Part shown: positions 1 through 6,776 of the stretch, piece after piece
Numbering within the stretch: the stretch's first letter is position 1
Layout: each line of letters begins with the position of its first letter
From: an uncultured Clostridia bacterium
Lineage (GTDB): Bacteria > Bacillota > Clostridia > Christensenellales > Borkfalkiaceae
NCBI GenBank assembly: GCA_934249265.1
Contig: CAKQKQ010000033.1
Span: 1 to 18,632 of the forward strand
Direction: 5' to 3'
DNA length: 18,632 nucleotides
The notes under the pieces: model-generated
Database searches by the model: none
What the model saw: the letters and a program-made list of their open reading frames with translations, nothing else
Told to the model about the DNA's origin: nothing
Translations under genes and position numbers: made by a program

Positions 1-576
1 GTTGATAAAGAACCGACTTGCACCGAAAAAGGTAGCAAATCGCATCACTGCGTTCGTTGTAACGATAAATCCGAAGTTACCGAAATTCTCGCCAACGGTC
101 ACGTTTATGATAACGATGAAGACGCAGATTGTAACGTTTGCGGATATGTAAGAACGATCGAAACCATTACTCCCGAAATAATTGAAGGTAAAAACGATAA
201 GTGGAAAAAAGATGAAGACGATACGTTATCGTTTACGTCAAACGTAGATTCTTCGAGTTTTATAGCGGTATCGGTTGACGGAATTATGCTCGACGAAACG
301 ATGTACGAAAAGCAAAACGACAGCACGAAAATAATTTTAAAAGCGCATTTTCTGTCTACTTTGTCCGTCGGAAAACATACTTTAAGTATAATTTCTTCAC
401 ACGGAAACGCGCAAACCGAATTTACGATAGAAGCGCGCGCAAGCCAAACGACAACGGAAAACATTGAAAATATCGTTTTGTATCGGTTTTTATTCTTCTC
501 GGCATGGGCATTGATTTTTGTCATCATTCTTGCATACGTAATCTATCAAGACCGCAAATTAAGCGACAACGAATAA
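1..576 (+). CDS. C-terminal part of a membrane-anchored, Cys-rich surface protein (5' end outside window)
   Basis: The frame is open from the first base to the TAA at 574-576, giving 191 residues with no visible start, so the gene begins left of the window. The first 50 residues contain a Cys-rich pattern (PTCTEKGSKSHHCVRC, then a second cluster DCNVCGYVR). Such CxxC pairs are typical of small repeated modules in Clostridia surface proteins and could bind metal; only one module is visible here. Residues of about 55-145 look like a beta-rich extracellular domain. Near the C-terminus, about 20 hydrophobic residues (VLYRFLFFSAWALIFVIIL and on) are followed by a short charged tail, QDRKLSDNE, consistent with a C-terminal membrane anchor. 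There is no LPXTG motif. A terminator follows directly, so this gene is a separate transcription unit from the operon to its right. The function is unknown. Confidence 0.8.
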   Translation, partial: VDKEPTCTEKGSKSHHCVRCNDKSEVTEILANGHVYDNDEDADCNVCGYVRTIETITPEIIEGKNDKWKKDEDDTLSFTSNVDSSSFIAVSVDGIMLDETMYEKQNDSTKIILKAHFLSTLSVGKHTLSIISSHGNAQTEFTIEARASQTTTENIENIVLYRFLFFSAWALIFVIILAYVIYQDRKLSDNE

Positions 577-594
577 ACTACAAATTTAACGCAA

Positions 595-627
595 AAAAGA
601 GCCTGATTACAAAATCGGACTCTTTTA
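595..627 (+). terminator. Rho-independent terminator after the partial surface-protein gene
   Basis: A 14-position stem pairs 595-608 with 613-626, with one C/A mismatch and one G-T wobble, around a 4-nt loop (ACAA). The downstream arm ends in TTTT and is followed by an AT-rich run. It lies 19 nt after the stop codon at 574-576. Confidence 0.8.
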
Positions 628-670
628 TTTTATATCGACACCCCATGCCTAACACGTGGTTACATTTATA

Positions 671-706
671 AAAAAGCGGCTTGGCAAAACGCCAAACCGC
701 TTTTTT
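671..706. terminator. Bidirectional terminator at the end of the minus-strand glycan operon
   Basis: Arms 671-685 and 691-705 pair over 15 positions with a single mismatch around a 5-nt loop. The stem is flanked by an A-run on the left and a T-run on the right, so it gives a U-tract in both directions. It lies 114 nt beyond the stop of the arabinofuranosidase gene and most likely ends the long leftward operon. It can also back up the terminator at 595-627 for rightward transcription. Positions 707-819 hold nothing else recognisable. Confidence 0.8.
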
Positions 707-819
707 ATATTTAATTTAAGGTTTTTAGTAAAAACTTTTCAATTCGCACCATTTGTCGCACCGCAATCTTTTTCATTTTTACCATTTTTCGATTTAGACC
801 TATGCATGCTTTTAAGTTT

Positions 820-2313
820 TTACTTTACTTCACCTTCGATGAAGTACCACGTGCGAGGCAAAAGCGTCAATTTGTTGTCTTTTACTTCAGTCTCGCTTGG
901 AAGCACGTTAAACGGGTTTTCAAAAGAATTCACTTCGTCGCTTTCGGTCATAAACACCGCCTTGTTAAAAGTTATATTCTCTCCCGCAATAAAAGACGCG
1001 TCGATTGTTTCTTCGCTTAAATTGCAAATCCAAAAATACGCTTTGTTTTCATTTTTTACGAAAGATACGCTTAAAGACGGAACTTTTCCGTATTTACCCG
1101 CTTTAAAATCGTCGCAATCGGTTTTGCATTTATAGACCTCTCCGCTTAAATTGTTTGCCGCATATTTCAAGGGGTAAAAAATGGTTTGCTTAATCGCCTT
1201 GCCGCTGGTTTGGGTCAATATCGGCGCGATTACGTTGACAAGTTGGGCATAACACGCGATTTCTATGCTGTCGCAATGGTTTAATATAGAATTGATAAGC
1301 GAGGCGAACACAACCGCATCGCGAGCCGTGTAAACGTTTTCTTCTCGAGCCGCGCCCACTACCCAAACTTTATCTAAATCGCTGCCTTCGTGATAATACC
1401 AAATATTCCACTCGTCCAAAGCGATGCCGATATTTCTCTTTTTTGTCTCGGGAAAATCTTTAAGACGTTTTTTATGCACTTCGTCGATAATTTCGGTCAA
1501 ATACTCGATATTTTTATCGAAACCGTCGCTCGAACCGAAAAATTCATTTTTGGCTTGTTCGCTCTTTTTATCATAAGAAAAATATTTATGACTCGAAACC
1601 AAATCGACATAGTCGTAGCATTGATAAAGCACCGTTTTTTCCCATTCGGGAAACGTCTTCATATCAGAAGAACTGCTGCCGCAAAAAATCAATTTTATCG
1701 TCGGGTCGTAGTCTTTTAACATTTTAGCCGTCATTTTGGCTATTTGGGCGTAATTTTCAGCAGTGCGCGCACAAATTTGCCACTCGCCGTCCATTTCGTT
1801 GCCGAGACACCAATATTTGACTCCGTACGGCTTTTCTCTTCCATTTTTACGGCGTAAATCCGCCCAATAACCTTGCGTTCCGTTGCAATATTGTATGAGT
1901 TCGAACGCGGACTGCGGCGTACCCGTACCGAGATTGACCGCCATAATCGGCTCTAAACCCAATTTTTCAGCCCATGCAAAAAACTCGTCTACACCCACCT
2001 CGTTCGGCTCCATAAGCGACCATGCGAGGTCGGGTAAAAGCGGACGGTCTTCCTTTTTGCCTATGCCGTTTTTCCAATCGTAACCCGACACGAAATTTCC
2101 GCCCGGATATCTTACGTATTTCACGTTTAATTCTTTAATATATTCCGCGACGTCAGTTCTGAAACCGTTTTCGTCGGACAACGCGTTTTGCGGGTCGTAA
2201 ATTCCACCGTAAACAGCCCTACCCATATGCTCTACAAACGACGAAAACAATCTGTTGTCCGCATTGCCGATTTTTTCGTCGTAATCGACGTAAATGTTTG
2301 CCTTTTTATTCAT
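820..2313 (-). CDS. abfA: Alpha-L-arabinofuranosidase, GH51 family, cytosolic
   Basis: This 497-residue protein matches the usual GH51 length and layout: a (beta/alpha)8 barrel followed by a C-terminal beta-sandwich from about residue 380. Barrel landmarks are YVRYPGGNF near residue 66, NLGTGTPQSAFELIQYCN near 127, the acid/base Glu173 in WCLGNEMDGEW, and the nucleophile Glu301 in ALDEWNIW. Family members cleave terminal alpha-L-arabinofuranosyl residues from arabino-oligosaccharides with retention. There is no signal peptide, so it should act on imported oligosaccharides. The ATG at 2313 has a strong Shine-Dalgarno (AAGGAAG at about 2321-2327). It is the last gene of the leftward operon but is separated from its neighbour by 179 nt containing a possible promoter and several dyads, so it may also be expressed separately. 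Some GH51 members have other activities, but the active-site segments here are those of arabinofuranosidases. Confidence 0.93.
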   Translation of the reverse strand: MNKKANIYVDYDEKIGNADNRLFSSFVEHMGRAVYGGIYDPQNALSDENGFRTDVAEYIKELNVKYVRYPGGNFVSGYDWKNGIGKKEDRPLLPDLAWSLMEPNEVGVDEFFAWAEKLGLEPIMAVNLGTGTPQSAFELIQYCNGTQGYWADLRRKNGREKPYGVKYWCLGNEMDGEWQICARTAENYAQIAKMTAKMLKDYDPTIKLIFCGSSSSDMKTFPEWEKTVLYQCYDYVDLVSSHKYFSYDKKSEQAKNEFFGSSDGFDKNIEYLTEIIDEVHKKRLKDFPETKKRNIGIALDEWNIWYYHEGSDLDKVWVVGAAREENVYTARDAVVFASLINSILNHCDSIEIACYAQLVNVIAPILTQTSGKAIKQTIFYPLKYAANNLSGEVYKCKTDCDDFKAGKYGKVPSLSVSFVKNENKAYFWICNLSEETIDASFIAGENITFNKAVFMTESDEVNSFENPFNVLPSETEVKDNKLTLLPRTWYFIEGEVK

Positions 2314-2347
2314 TTTTTTACTTCCTTTTCGTTATTTTTCTAAAAGG

Positions 2348-2407
2348 AAAGCCTATGCTTTTTCCCGCAGTTAAATAAATTTTAACGATGCGGGCAGCAT
2401 AAGCCTT
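2348..2407 (-). promoter_or_regulatory. Large imperfect hairpin in the leader of the arabinofuranosidase gene
   Basis: On the minus strand AAGGCTTATGCT (2407-2396) pairs with the segment at 2359-2348 over 12 positions, two of them G-T wobbles. Next comes an inner 6-bp CCCGCA/TGCGGG stem (2394-2389 with 2369-2364) and a 19-nt AT-rich loop, with a bulge of about 4 nt on one arm. It lies 34 nt upstream of the abfA start. No U-tract follows, so an mRNA leader or processing structure is more likely than a terminator. Confidence 0.5.
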
Positions 2408-2409
2408 CG

Positions 2410-2439
2410 ATTATATTGTTTTTGTTTCGGCAAAATCAA
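2410..2439 (-). promoter_or_regulatory. Possible internal promoter for the arabinofuranosidase gene
   Basis: On the minus strand a perfect TATAAT (2415-2410) lies 18 nt downstream of TTGATT (2439-2434), which matches four of six -35 bases. A start near 2403 would give a leader of about 90 nt containing the hairpin at 2348-2407. The -35 box lies in the centre of the dyad at 2428-2448, a typical operator position. Confidence 0.45.
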
Positions 2440-2448
2440 GTTTTGCCG
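2428..2448. repeat. 8-bp inverted repeat overlapping the putative -35 box of abfA
   Basis: CGGCAAAA (2428-2435) and TTTTGCCG (2441-2448) are perfect inverted copies around a 5-nt centre. No U-tract follows on either strand, so it does not look like a terminator. Its overlap with the candidate -35 element suggests an operator. Confidence 0.5.
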
Positions 2449-2461
2449 TCAATTATTTTGC

Positions 2462-2487
2462 GTTTATAAAGCATCCTTTTTATAAAC
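2462..2487. repeat. 9-bp inverted repeat just after the surface-protein stop codon
   Basis: GTTTATAAA (2462-2470) and TTTATAAAC (2479-2487) form a perfect 9-bp inverted repeat with an 8-nt loop, starting 5 nt after the stop of the gene at 2493-4733. It lacks a U-tract in the leftward direction, so efficient termination is doubtful; an mRNA 3'-end protection or processing role is possible. Confidence 0.45.
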
Positions 2488-2492
2488 CGCAA

Positions 2493-4733
2493 TCAGTTTT
2501 CTTCACGTCTTTTCTTAAACGCACACGCAATACCGGCAGCACAAATAAGCAATATTCCGCCGCTTACGCCCGATACTCTCGAAGAGCAACCGCTCTTACC
2601 GGAATTGCCCGAATCTTCGGAATCTGCGTTTTTAGTCCATCTTGCGTAAAGAGTTACGTTCTCCTTTTTGGACGAATCGAGGAACGTGATTTTTACTGTG
2701 TCGTCGAGATACCAACCGTCAAACGTATAACCCTCTTTTACGGGGTCGGCAAACTCTATTTCGCCACTGTCTTTGTTGTAAGTTGCGGGGTTTGCATCGC
2801 TGTTTACGCCGCCGTCGAGCACGTAAGTAATGGTATATTGTTTAAGCGTCGTGCCAACGTAAATGTTCTTGTTTTCGGTGATTGCCGCGTCGAAATCGAA
2901 TTCTATAGTAAGTGCTTCGTCGGCATAGAAAGACAAATCGTAATCGTCGCTGATTCCGTCAACCGTTTGCGGTTTTGCAACCTTACCTTCGCCGTTGTTT
3001 GCACAAGTTAGATATCCCGCATATGCGCCGTCGTGAATAAGTTTTACGCAATATGCGTTTATTTCTGCCTTTATAAAGCAAGAAGAATATTTCACTCCGT
3101 CCGCTTTTATAGTTCCCAAAGCGTAATAAGCCGCTCCGTCGTAAATTACTTCTTTCCAGTTTGCCGTAGCGTACACAACGGTAGATTTATCGGTAACCAA
3201 TTCGATTTGGTTGCCGTTTTCGTTGAGGTTCGCCAAAATTTCGGCTTGAGTATCCTTGTATGCTGCTTTTAAATTTGTAGGCAATTCCGTCACTGTCGTC
3301 ATAGATAAAATCGGAGTCGAAGTACATTCGGTAACCGTCTGTAAATAATTATAAACGGACAAGCCGGAAATCCAGCCTTTAAAGCCCTCTTTACCCGCTT
3401 CGTCTTCCGCACCGACGGTCATACCGTTTCCGTACGTGTCAACGCCGTTACCGCTGTTGTTCATTGACCAACTTTCGCTTATCGAAACCGTACATTTATT
3501 TCTGCCTACCCAACCGTTTGCATACTCGCCGTAAACAAACATTTCGGCTTTGCGTTCTGCCGTGGAAACGTTTAAAATCATTTCGTATTTGCTGCCGGAA
3601 ACCAAATCCAACACCCAAGCGTTATCGGTGAAATAAAAACTGTCGCCGCCCAATTCTCTGCTGTCGTATAAGCAAAGTTTTAAAGCGTATTTGCTTCTTC
3701 CGTCGTCGGTCGTGTCCATAAATTCCGTTCTTACGGCAAAACCGTCTTTATTTTTTGTGTCCGAAGTGGTAGACAACAAATATTGCCAACTTTCGCCCGC
3801 GTCGAGCGTGAAGTTCATTATTACCGAAAACTCTGTGAGTTTGTCCGTAAAGTCTTCGGTGACGTACATGGGACTATATAAGAAACTTTTTGAAAGGTTG
3901 TTTCCGTTGGCGTTTGACCAGCCCTCGAAATACAAACCCTTTTCGCTATCTACTTGTCTTTGAGGAAATTCGTTGCCGAATTTTAAGTAGTTTCCGTTTG
4001 CGGAGATGTCTGCGACATTTCCGTCGGCATAAGTGGATTCGCTTATAAAATCGTATTTTGCGAGAGCGTCGCCAGTTTGCGCACCGAGATACATATAAAC
4101 GTATTCTTCGGCATTTTCGCTTTCAACGGTAAATACAAAACTATCTCCTTCGGATACGCCGTATTCGTTGCCGTCGGCAAAAAGCGCGAAATCGTTGTCG
4201 AAAGCGTTTTTATAAAGAAGCGTCAACTTTTTGTTTGTCGTGTACAAATATACGCTTAAAGTTATGCTTGCGCGTTGACCTTCGGTTTGTTCGCGGTTTT
4301 GCACTCCGTACGCGCTCATATCTGCGTTTTCGTACGCCAAACCATTGTAAACGAGACCTTTAAACGACACAGTGCCCGATTTAGCGGCTTTCCACTCGAG
4401 AGTTACGCCGTTTGCGCCCGAGGTAAATTTATTACCCGCTTGCGCCTTGACTTGCGCGCTTACTCCGTCGGCAGACCAATTACCCGCGCCGTCGGTCAAT
4501 AAATATGCGCCGTTATACTTGCCGTTTTTTACAAAAAACGAATTTTCGCCTTGATAAGCGGGTACGGTTTTTAATGACGAATAATCGCCCTCTGCCGCCG
4601 TTTGAGTAAAAAACGTGCTGGTTTGCTCTTGTTCGGCGGCTTTTACCGTTTTATCCGAAACAATGCAAAGCGATGTGGCGATTAAACAAAACGCCAGTAC
4701 AAAAGTTACAAAAAAACTGATTTTTCTTTTCAT
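2493..4733 (-). CDS. Large secreted surface protein: beta-sandwich, LamG-like domain, InlB repeat, C-terminal anchor
   Basis: A 746-residue secreted protein. Residues 1-32 form a signal peptide (MKRKISFFVTFVLAFC core, cleavage near VKA/AEQ). Residues of about 50-225 resemble the beta-sandwich module seen twice in the product of 6777-8012 (a late GDSFVFTV strand matching GDKVMFYV). Residues of about 255-465 read as a concanavalin/LamG-like domain (FSVIMNFTL through GFKGWISGLSVYNY). Residues 635-701 are one InlB B-type (Listeria-Bacteroides) repeat with the signature KEGYTFDGWY and LYARWTK. The tail has a Ser/Gly/acidic linker, G715-C716, a hydrophobic helix and KKRREEN. No catalytic signature was found, so a glycan-binding or adhesion role for the cell surface is inferred. 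The ATG at 4733 follows AAAGAGGG. It lies 36 nt downstream of the GH39-like gene in the same operon. Confidence 0.8.
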   Translation of the reverse strand: MKRKISFFVTFVLAFCLIATSLCIVSDKTVKAAEQEQTSTFFTQTAAEGDYSSLKTVPAYQGENSFFVKNGKYNGAYLLTDGAGNWSADGVSAQVKAQAGNKFTSGANGVTLEWKAAKSGTVSFKGLVYNGLAYENADMSAYGVQNREQTEGQRASITLSVYLYTTNKKLTLLYKNAFDNDFALFADGNEYGVSEGDSFVFTVESENAEEYVYMYLGAQTGDALAKYDFISESTYADGNVADISANGNYLKFGNEFPQRQVDSEKGLYFEGWSNANGNNLSKSFLYSPMYVTEDFTDKLTEFSVIMNFTLDAGESWQYLLSTTSDTKNKDGFAVRTEFMDTTDDGRSKYALKLCLYDSRELGGDSFYFTDNAWVLDLVSGSKYEMILNVSTAERKAEMFVYGEYANGWVGRNKCTVSISESWSMNNSGNGVDTYGNGMTVGAEDEAGKEGFKGWISGLSVYNYLQTVTECTSTPILSMTTVTELPTNLKAAYKDTQAEILANLNENGNQIELVTDKSTVVYATANWKEVIYDGAAYYALGTIKADGVKYSSCFIKAEINAYCVKLIHDGAYAGYLTCANNGEGKVAKPQTVDGISDDYDLSFYADEALTIEFDFDAAITENKNIYVGTTLKQYTITYVLDGGVNSDANPATYNKDSGEIEFADPVKEGYTFDGWYLDDTVKITFLDSSKKENVTLYARWTKNADSEDSGNSGKSGCSSRVSGVSGGILLICAAGIACAFKKRREEN

Positions 4734-4769
4734 TTTTTCCCTCTTTCTTTTTTTTATTTTAAGGTAAAA

Positions 4770-6767
4770 TTACTTTACCATAAATTTCGCAGTCGCTCCG
4801 TTTCCGCAATTTTGCATCACGTAACTTATTCTAATTTCGCCCGTCCAATCTTGCGGCGCAGCGGCTTTTACGTCAACCGTATACTCGCCTTTAAGATTGT
4901 AACCGATACTTCTTTTATTCATCGCCTCTTTTCCGTCGAAGAAAGGCAATCCTATGTTTTTGCTGAATCCGTCGATGTAATAGAATGTGGAATTACTCCA
5001 TTCTCCGCTTGCTGTTTTATAGTCGATTCTAAATCCCAAAGCCGCGTCTTTTGAAGAAACGGGATTGCCGTAAACTTCGTAATTCATTTTAAAGGAATCT
5101 TTCTTTAAATTCTTTAAAAGCACGCTTGCCGCAGTTTTTCCTTCCGCATTGTCGCACATACCGAGATATGTCGCTAAACTTCTTTGATGAACGTCGGCAT
5201 AAGGCGCATTGTCCGACCTTTGAGCATACCAATAATCCGCCCTTACGTATTCGCCGAAATCTTGCATGTATTCGCTGTCGGTTTTTGTTCCGTCGGCATT
5301 GTTGAGTTCTACGTAAACCGTTGCGTTGGGCTGCAATTCAACGTTTATATACACGCCTTTTTTAGTATCTACGTTGTCGTTTTTAGCGAAAACGTAAGGC
5401 ACGTTCGACGAAGAATACGTCTTGTGCGTATCGTCGATTAAATAAGCCGTGGCGTTTGCTTTTGCAAAAGGAATATTTTTAAGTTGAATACTTAAAACCC
5501 TCGACTTGTTTGAATTATTGCAAAGAATGACGCCCGCGCGTCCGTCGTCAACGCCCGCATAAGTGATAATATCTTTTGCCTTGACGTCGGTTTTTACTTT
5601 ATCTACCGGCAATCTGCCGAAACTCCACAATGCGTAAAACGCGGGATAACGCTCGTAAGAAAGCGAATTGATAAGTTCGTAAGAAAGACCGTCGCTCTTT
5701 TCGCCCGCCAAAGCCGCCCAGTTTACGCTTGTAACGTCGGTTGCGCTTAACAAACTTTGTATAGAACGGTACACTTCGGGCACAAGTGCCGAATACATAT
5801 ATTTTTCGGTAGAAAACGCGATAAATACGTTAAATTCGTTTAAGTGAGTTTGCACCGTTTCGAGGTTTGTATAACCGTTTTTCGTGTATTCGTTGAGTTG
5901 GTCTCTGTATACCTTTAAGTACGACGAAAAACTGTCTTCTCCCAGATTTTCTATTTCGCCGTTTTGACCGTAATAGTGCCACGAAAGTGCGTCGGGAAGG
6001 TAATTATCGTAAGTGCTTTCGATAAAATAAGCAAGGTCGGTCATGGTTTTTGTATTTCCGTTTACCGTGTACGTTCTTTGTTTAGAACCCAAATTTTTCA
6101 TCCATGCCGCAGACATACCTACCAAAACAGCGTCTTTGTCGGCTGCGCGCACACCTTTGCTTCCCGCAATATAAGTCTTTACGTAATCAGCCCAGTCGCC
6201 GCTGAAAAATTGCGCGTTGTCGGGTTCGTTGCCGATTTCGTAAATGCCGTTTATATCGTTGTTTTTCATTACATTTACGAGATTGTGGCAAAACGTTTCG
6301 TACTTCGTCGCGTCGGGCACGCTTTTCCACGTACCTTGCACGCGGGCGTAATCGGGACAATAGCATATCGCGAAATAAGGTTGAACGTCGTTCTTTTTAA
6401 ATTCGTTTACAAGTCTCAACGTGGACGAATACTCTCTTTCGTCAGACCCGTCCGATTCGTGACCGATATAATAGCCTAAACTGTTGTAACCAGTGCCTAT
6501 ACCCATGCCGAAACGGTGGCTTTCGGTGTTTAAATCTTTCATTGCCGGCACTATGGACAAAATATCCTCGTCGATTGTACCGGGGGCTGTGCCCACCCAC
6601 GTCCAGTCTGAAGTAAACAAATCTATTTTCTTTAAATTTTGTACGCTTTTGCCGTCTTTTTCGGCAAAACTCACAGTTATTTTTTCGCTTGTAGTTTTTT
6701 TACCGCACCCGGAAAAACAGCCGAGCGCAAAAATTGCCGTCAACATAATCGATATAATTTTCTTCAT
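4770..6767 (-). CDS. Lipoprotein glycoside hydrolase of clan GH-A (GH39-like)
   Basis: A 665-residue protein beginning with a lipoprotein signal peptide; the lipobox FSGC places the lipidated Cys at residue 21, so it should be tethered outside the membrane. Residues of about 45-370 look like a TIM-barrel glycosidase. GIYEIGNEPDN puts the acid/base at Glu181 and VQTHLNEFN puts the nucleophile at Glu311, a spacing usual for clan GH-A. The segment ending YPAFYALWSFGRLP resembles the barrel end in GH39 proteins. A beta-domain follows (about 385-490), then a C-terminal beta-rich domain of about 170 residues that may bind carbohydrate. A xylosidase or arabinosidase-type exo- or endo-activity on the imported glycan is plausible, but family and substrate are inferred from motifs only. 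The Shine-Dalgarno GAGG partly overlaps the preceding gene's stop region (gap 9 nt), implying translational coupling. Confidence 0.7.
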   Translation of the reverse strand: MKKIISIMLTAIFALGCFSGCGKKTTSEKITVSFAEKDGKSVQNLKKIDLFTSDWTWVGTAPGTIDEDILSIVPAMKDLNTESHRFGMGIGTGYNSLGYYIGHESDGSDEREYSSTLRLVNEFKKNDVQPYFAICYCPDYARVQGTWKSVPDATKYETFCHNLVNVMKNNDINGIYEIGNEPDNAQFFSGDWADYVKTYIAGSKGVRAADKDAVLVGMSAAWMKNLGSKQRTYTVNGNTKTMTDLAYFIESTYDNYLPDALSWHYYGQNGEIENLGEDSFSSYLKVYRDQLNEYTKNGYTNLETVQTHLNEFNVFIAFSTEKYMYSALVPEVYRSIQSLLSATDVTSVNWAALAGEKSDGLSYELINSLSYERYPAFYALWSFGRLPVDKVKTDVKAKDIITYAGVDDGRAGVILCNNSNKSRVLSIQLKNIPFAKANATAYLIDDTHKTYSSSNVPYVFAKNDNVDTKKGVYINVELQPNATVYVELNNADGTKTDSEYMQDFGEYVRADYWYAQRSDNAPYADVHQRSLATYLGMCDNAEGKTAASVLLKNLKKDSFKMNYEVYGNPVSSKDAALGFRIDYKTASGEWSNSTFYYIDGFSKNIGLPFFDGKEAMNKRSIGYNLKGEYTVDVKAAAPQDWTGEIRISYVMQNCGNGATAKFMVK

Positions 6768-6776
6768 TTTTACCTC

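Noticed and set aside
656..1135. 159-residue plus-strand frame over the terminator and the end of the arabinofuranosidase gene
   Set aside because: It runs through a terminator stem and antisense to a strongly supported GH51 gene.
2462..2487. Rho-independent terminator splitting the operon before the arabinofuranosidase gene
   Set aside because: The stem is AT-rich and is followed on the minus strand by GCAAAATAATTG, with no U-tract; kept only as an inverted repeat.
5964..6479. 171-residue plus-strand frame inside the GH39-like gene
   Set aside because: Antisense to a gene with clear catalytic motifs; composition is that of a shadow frame.
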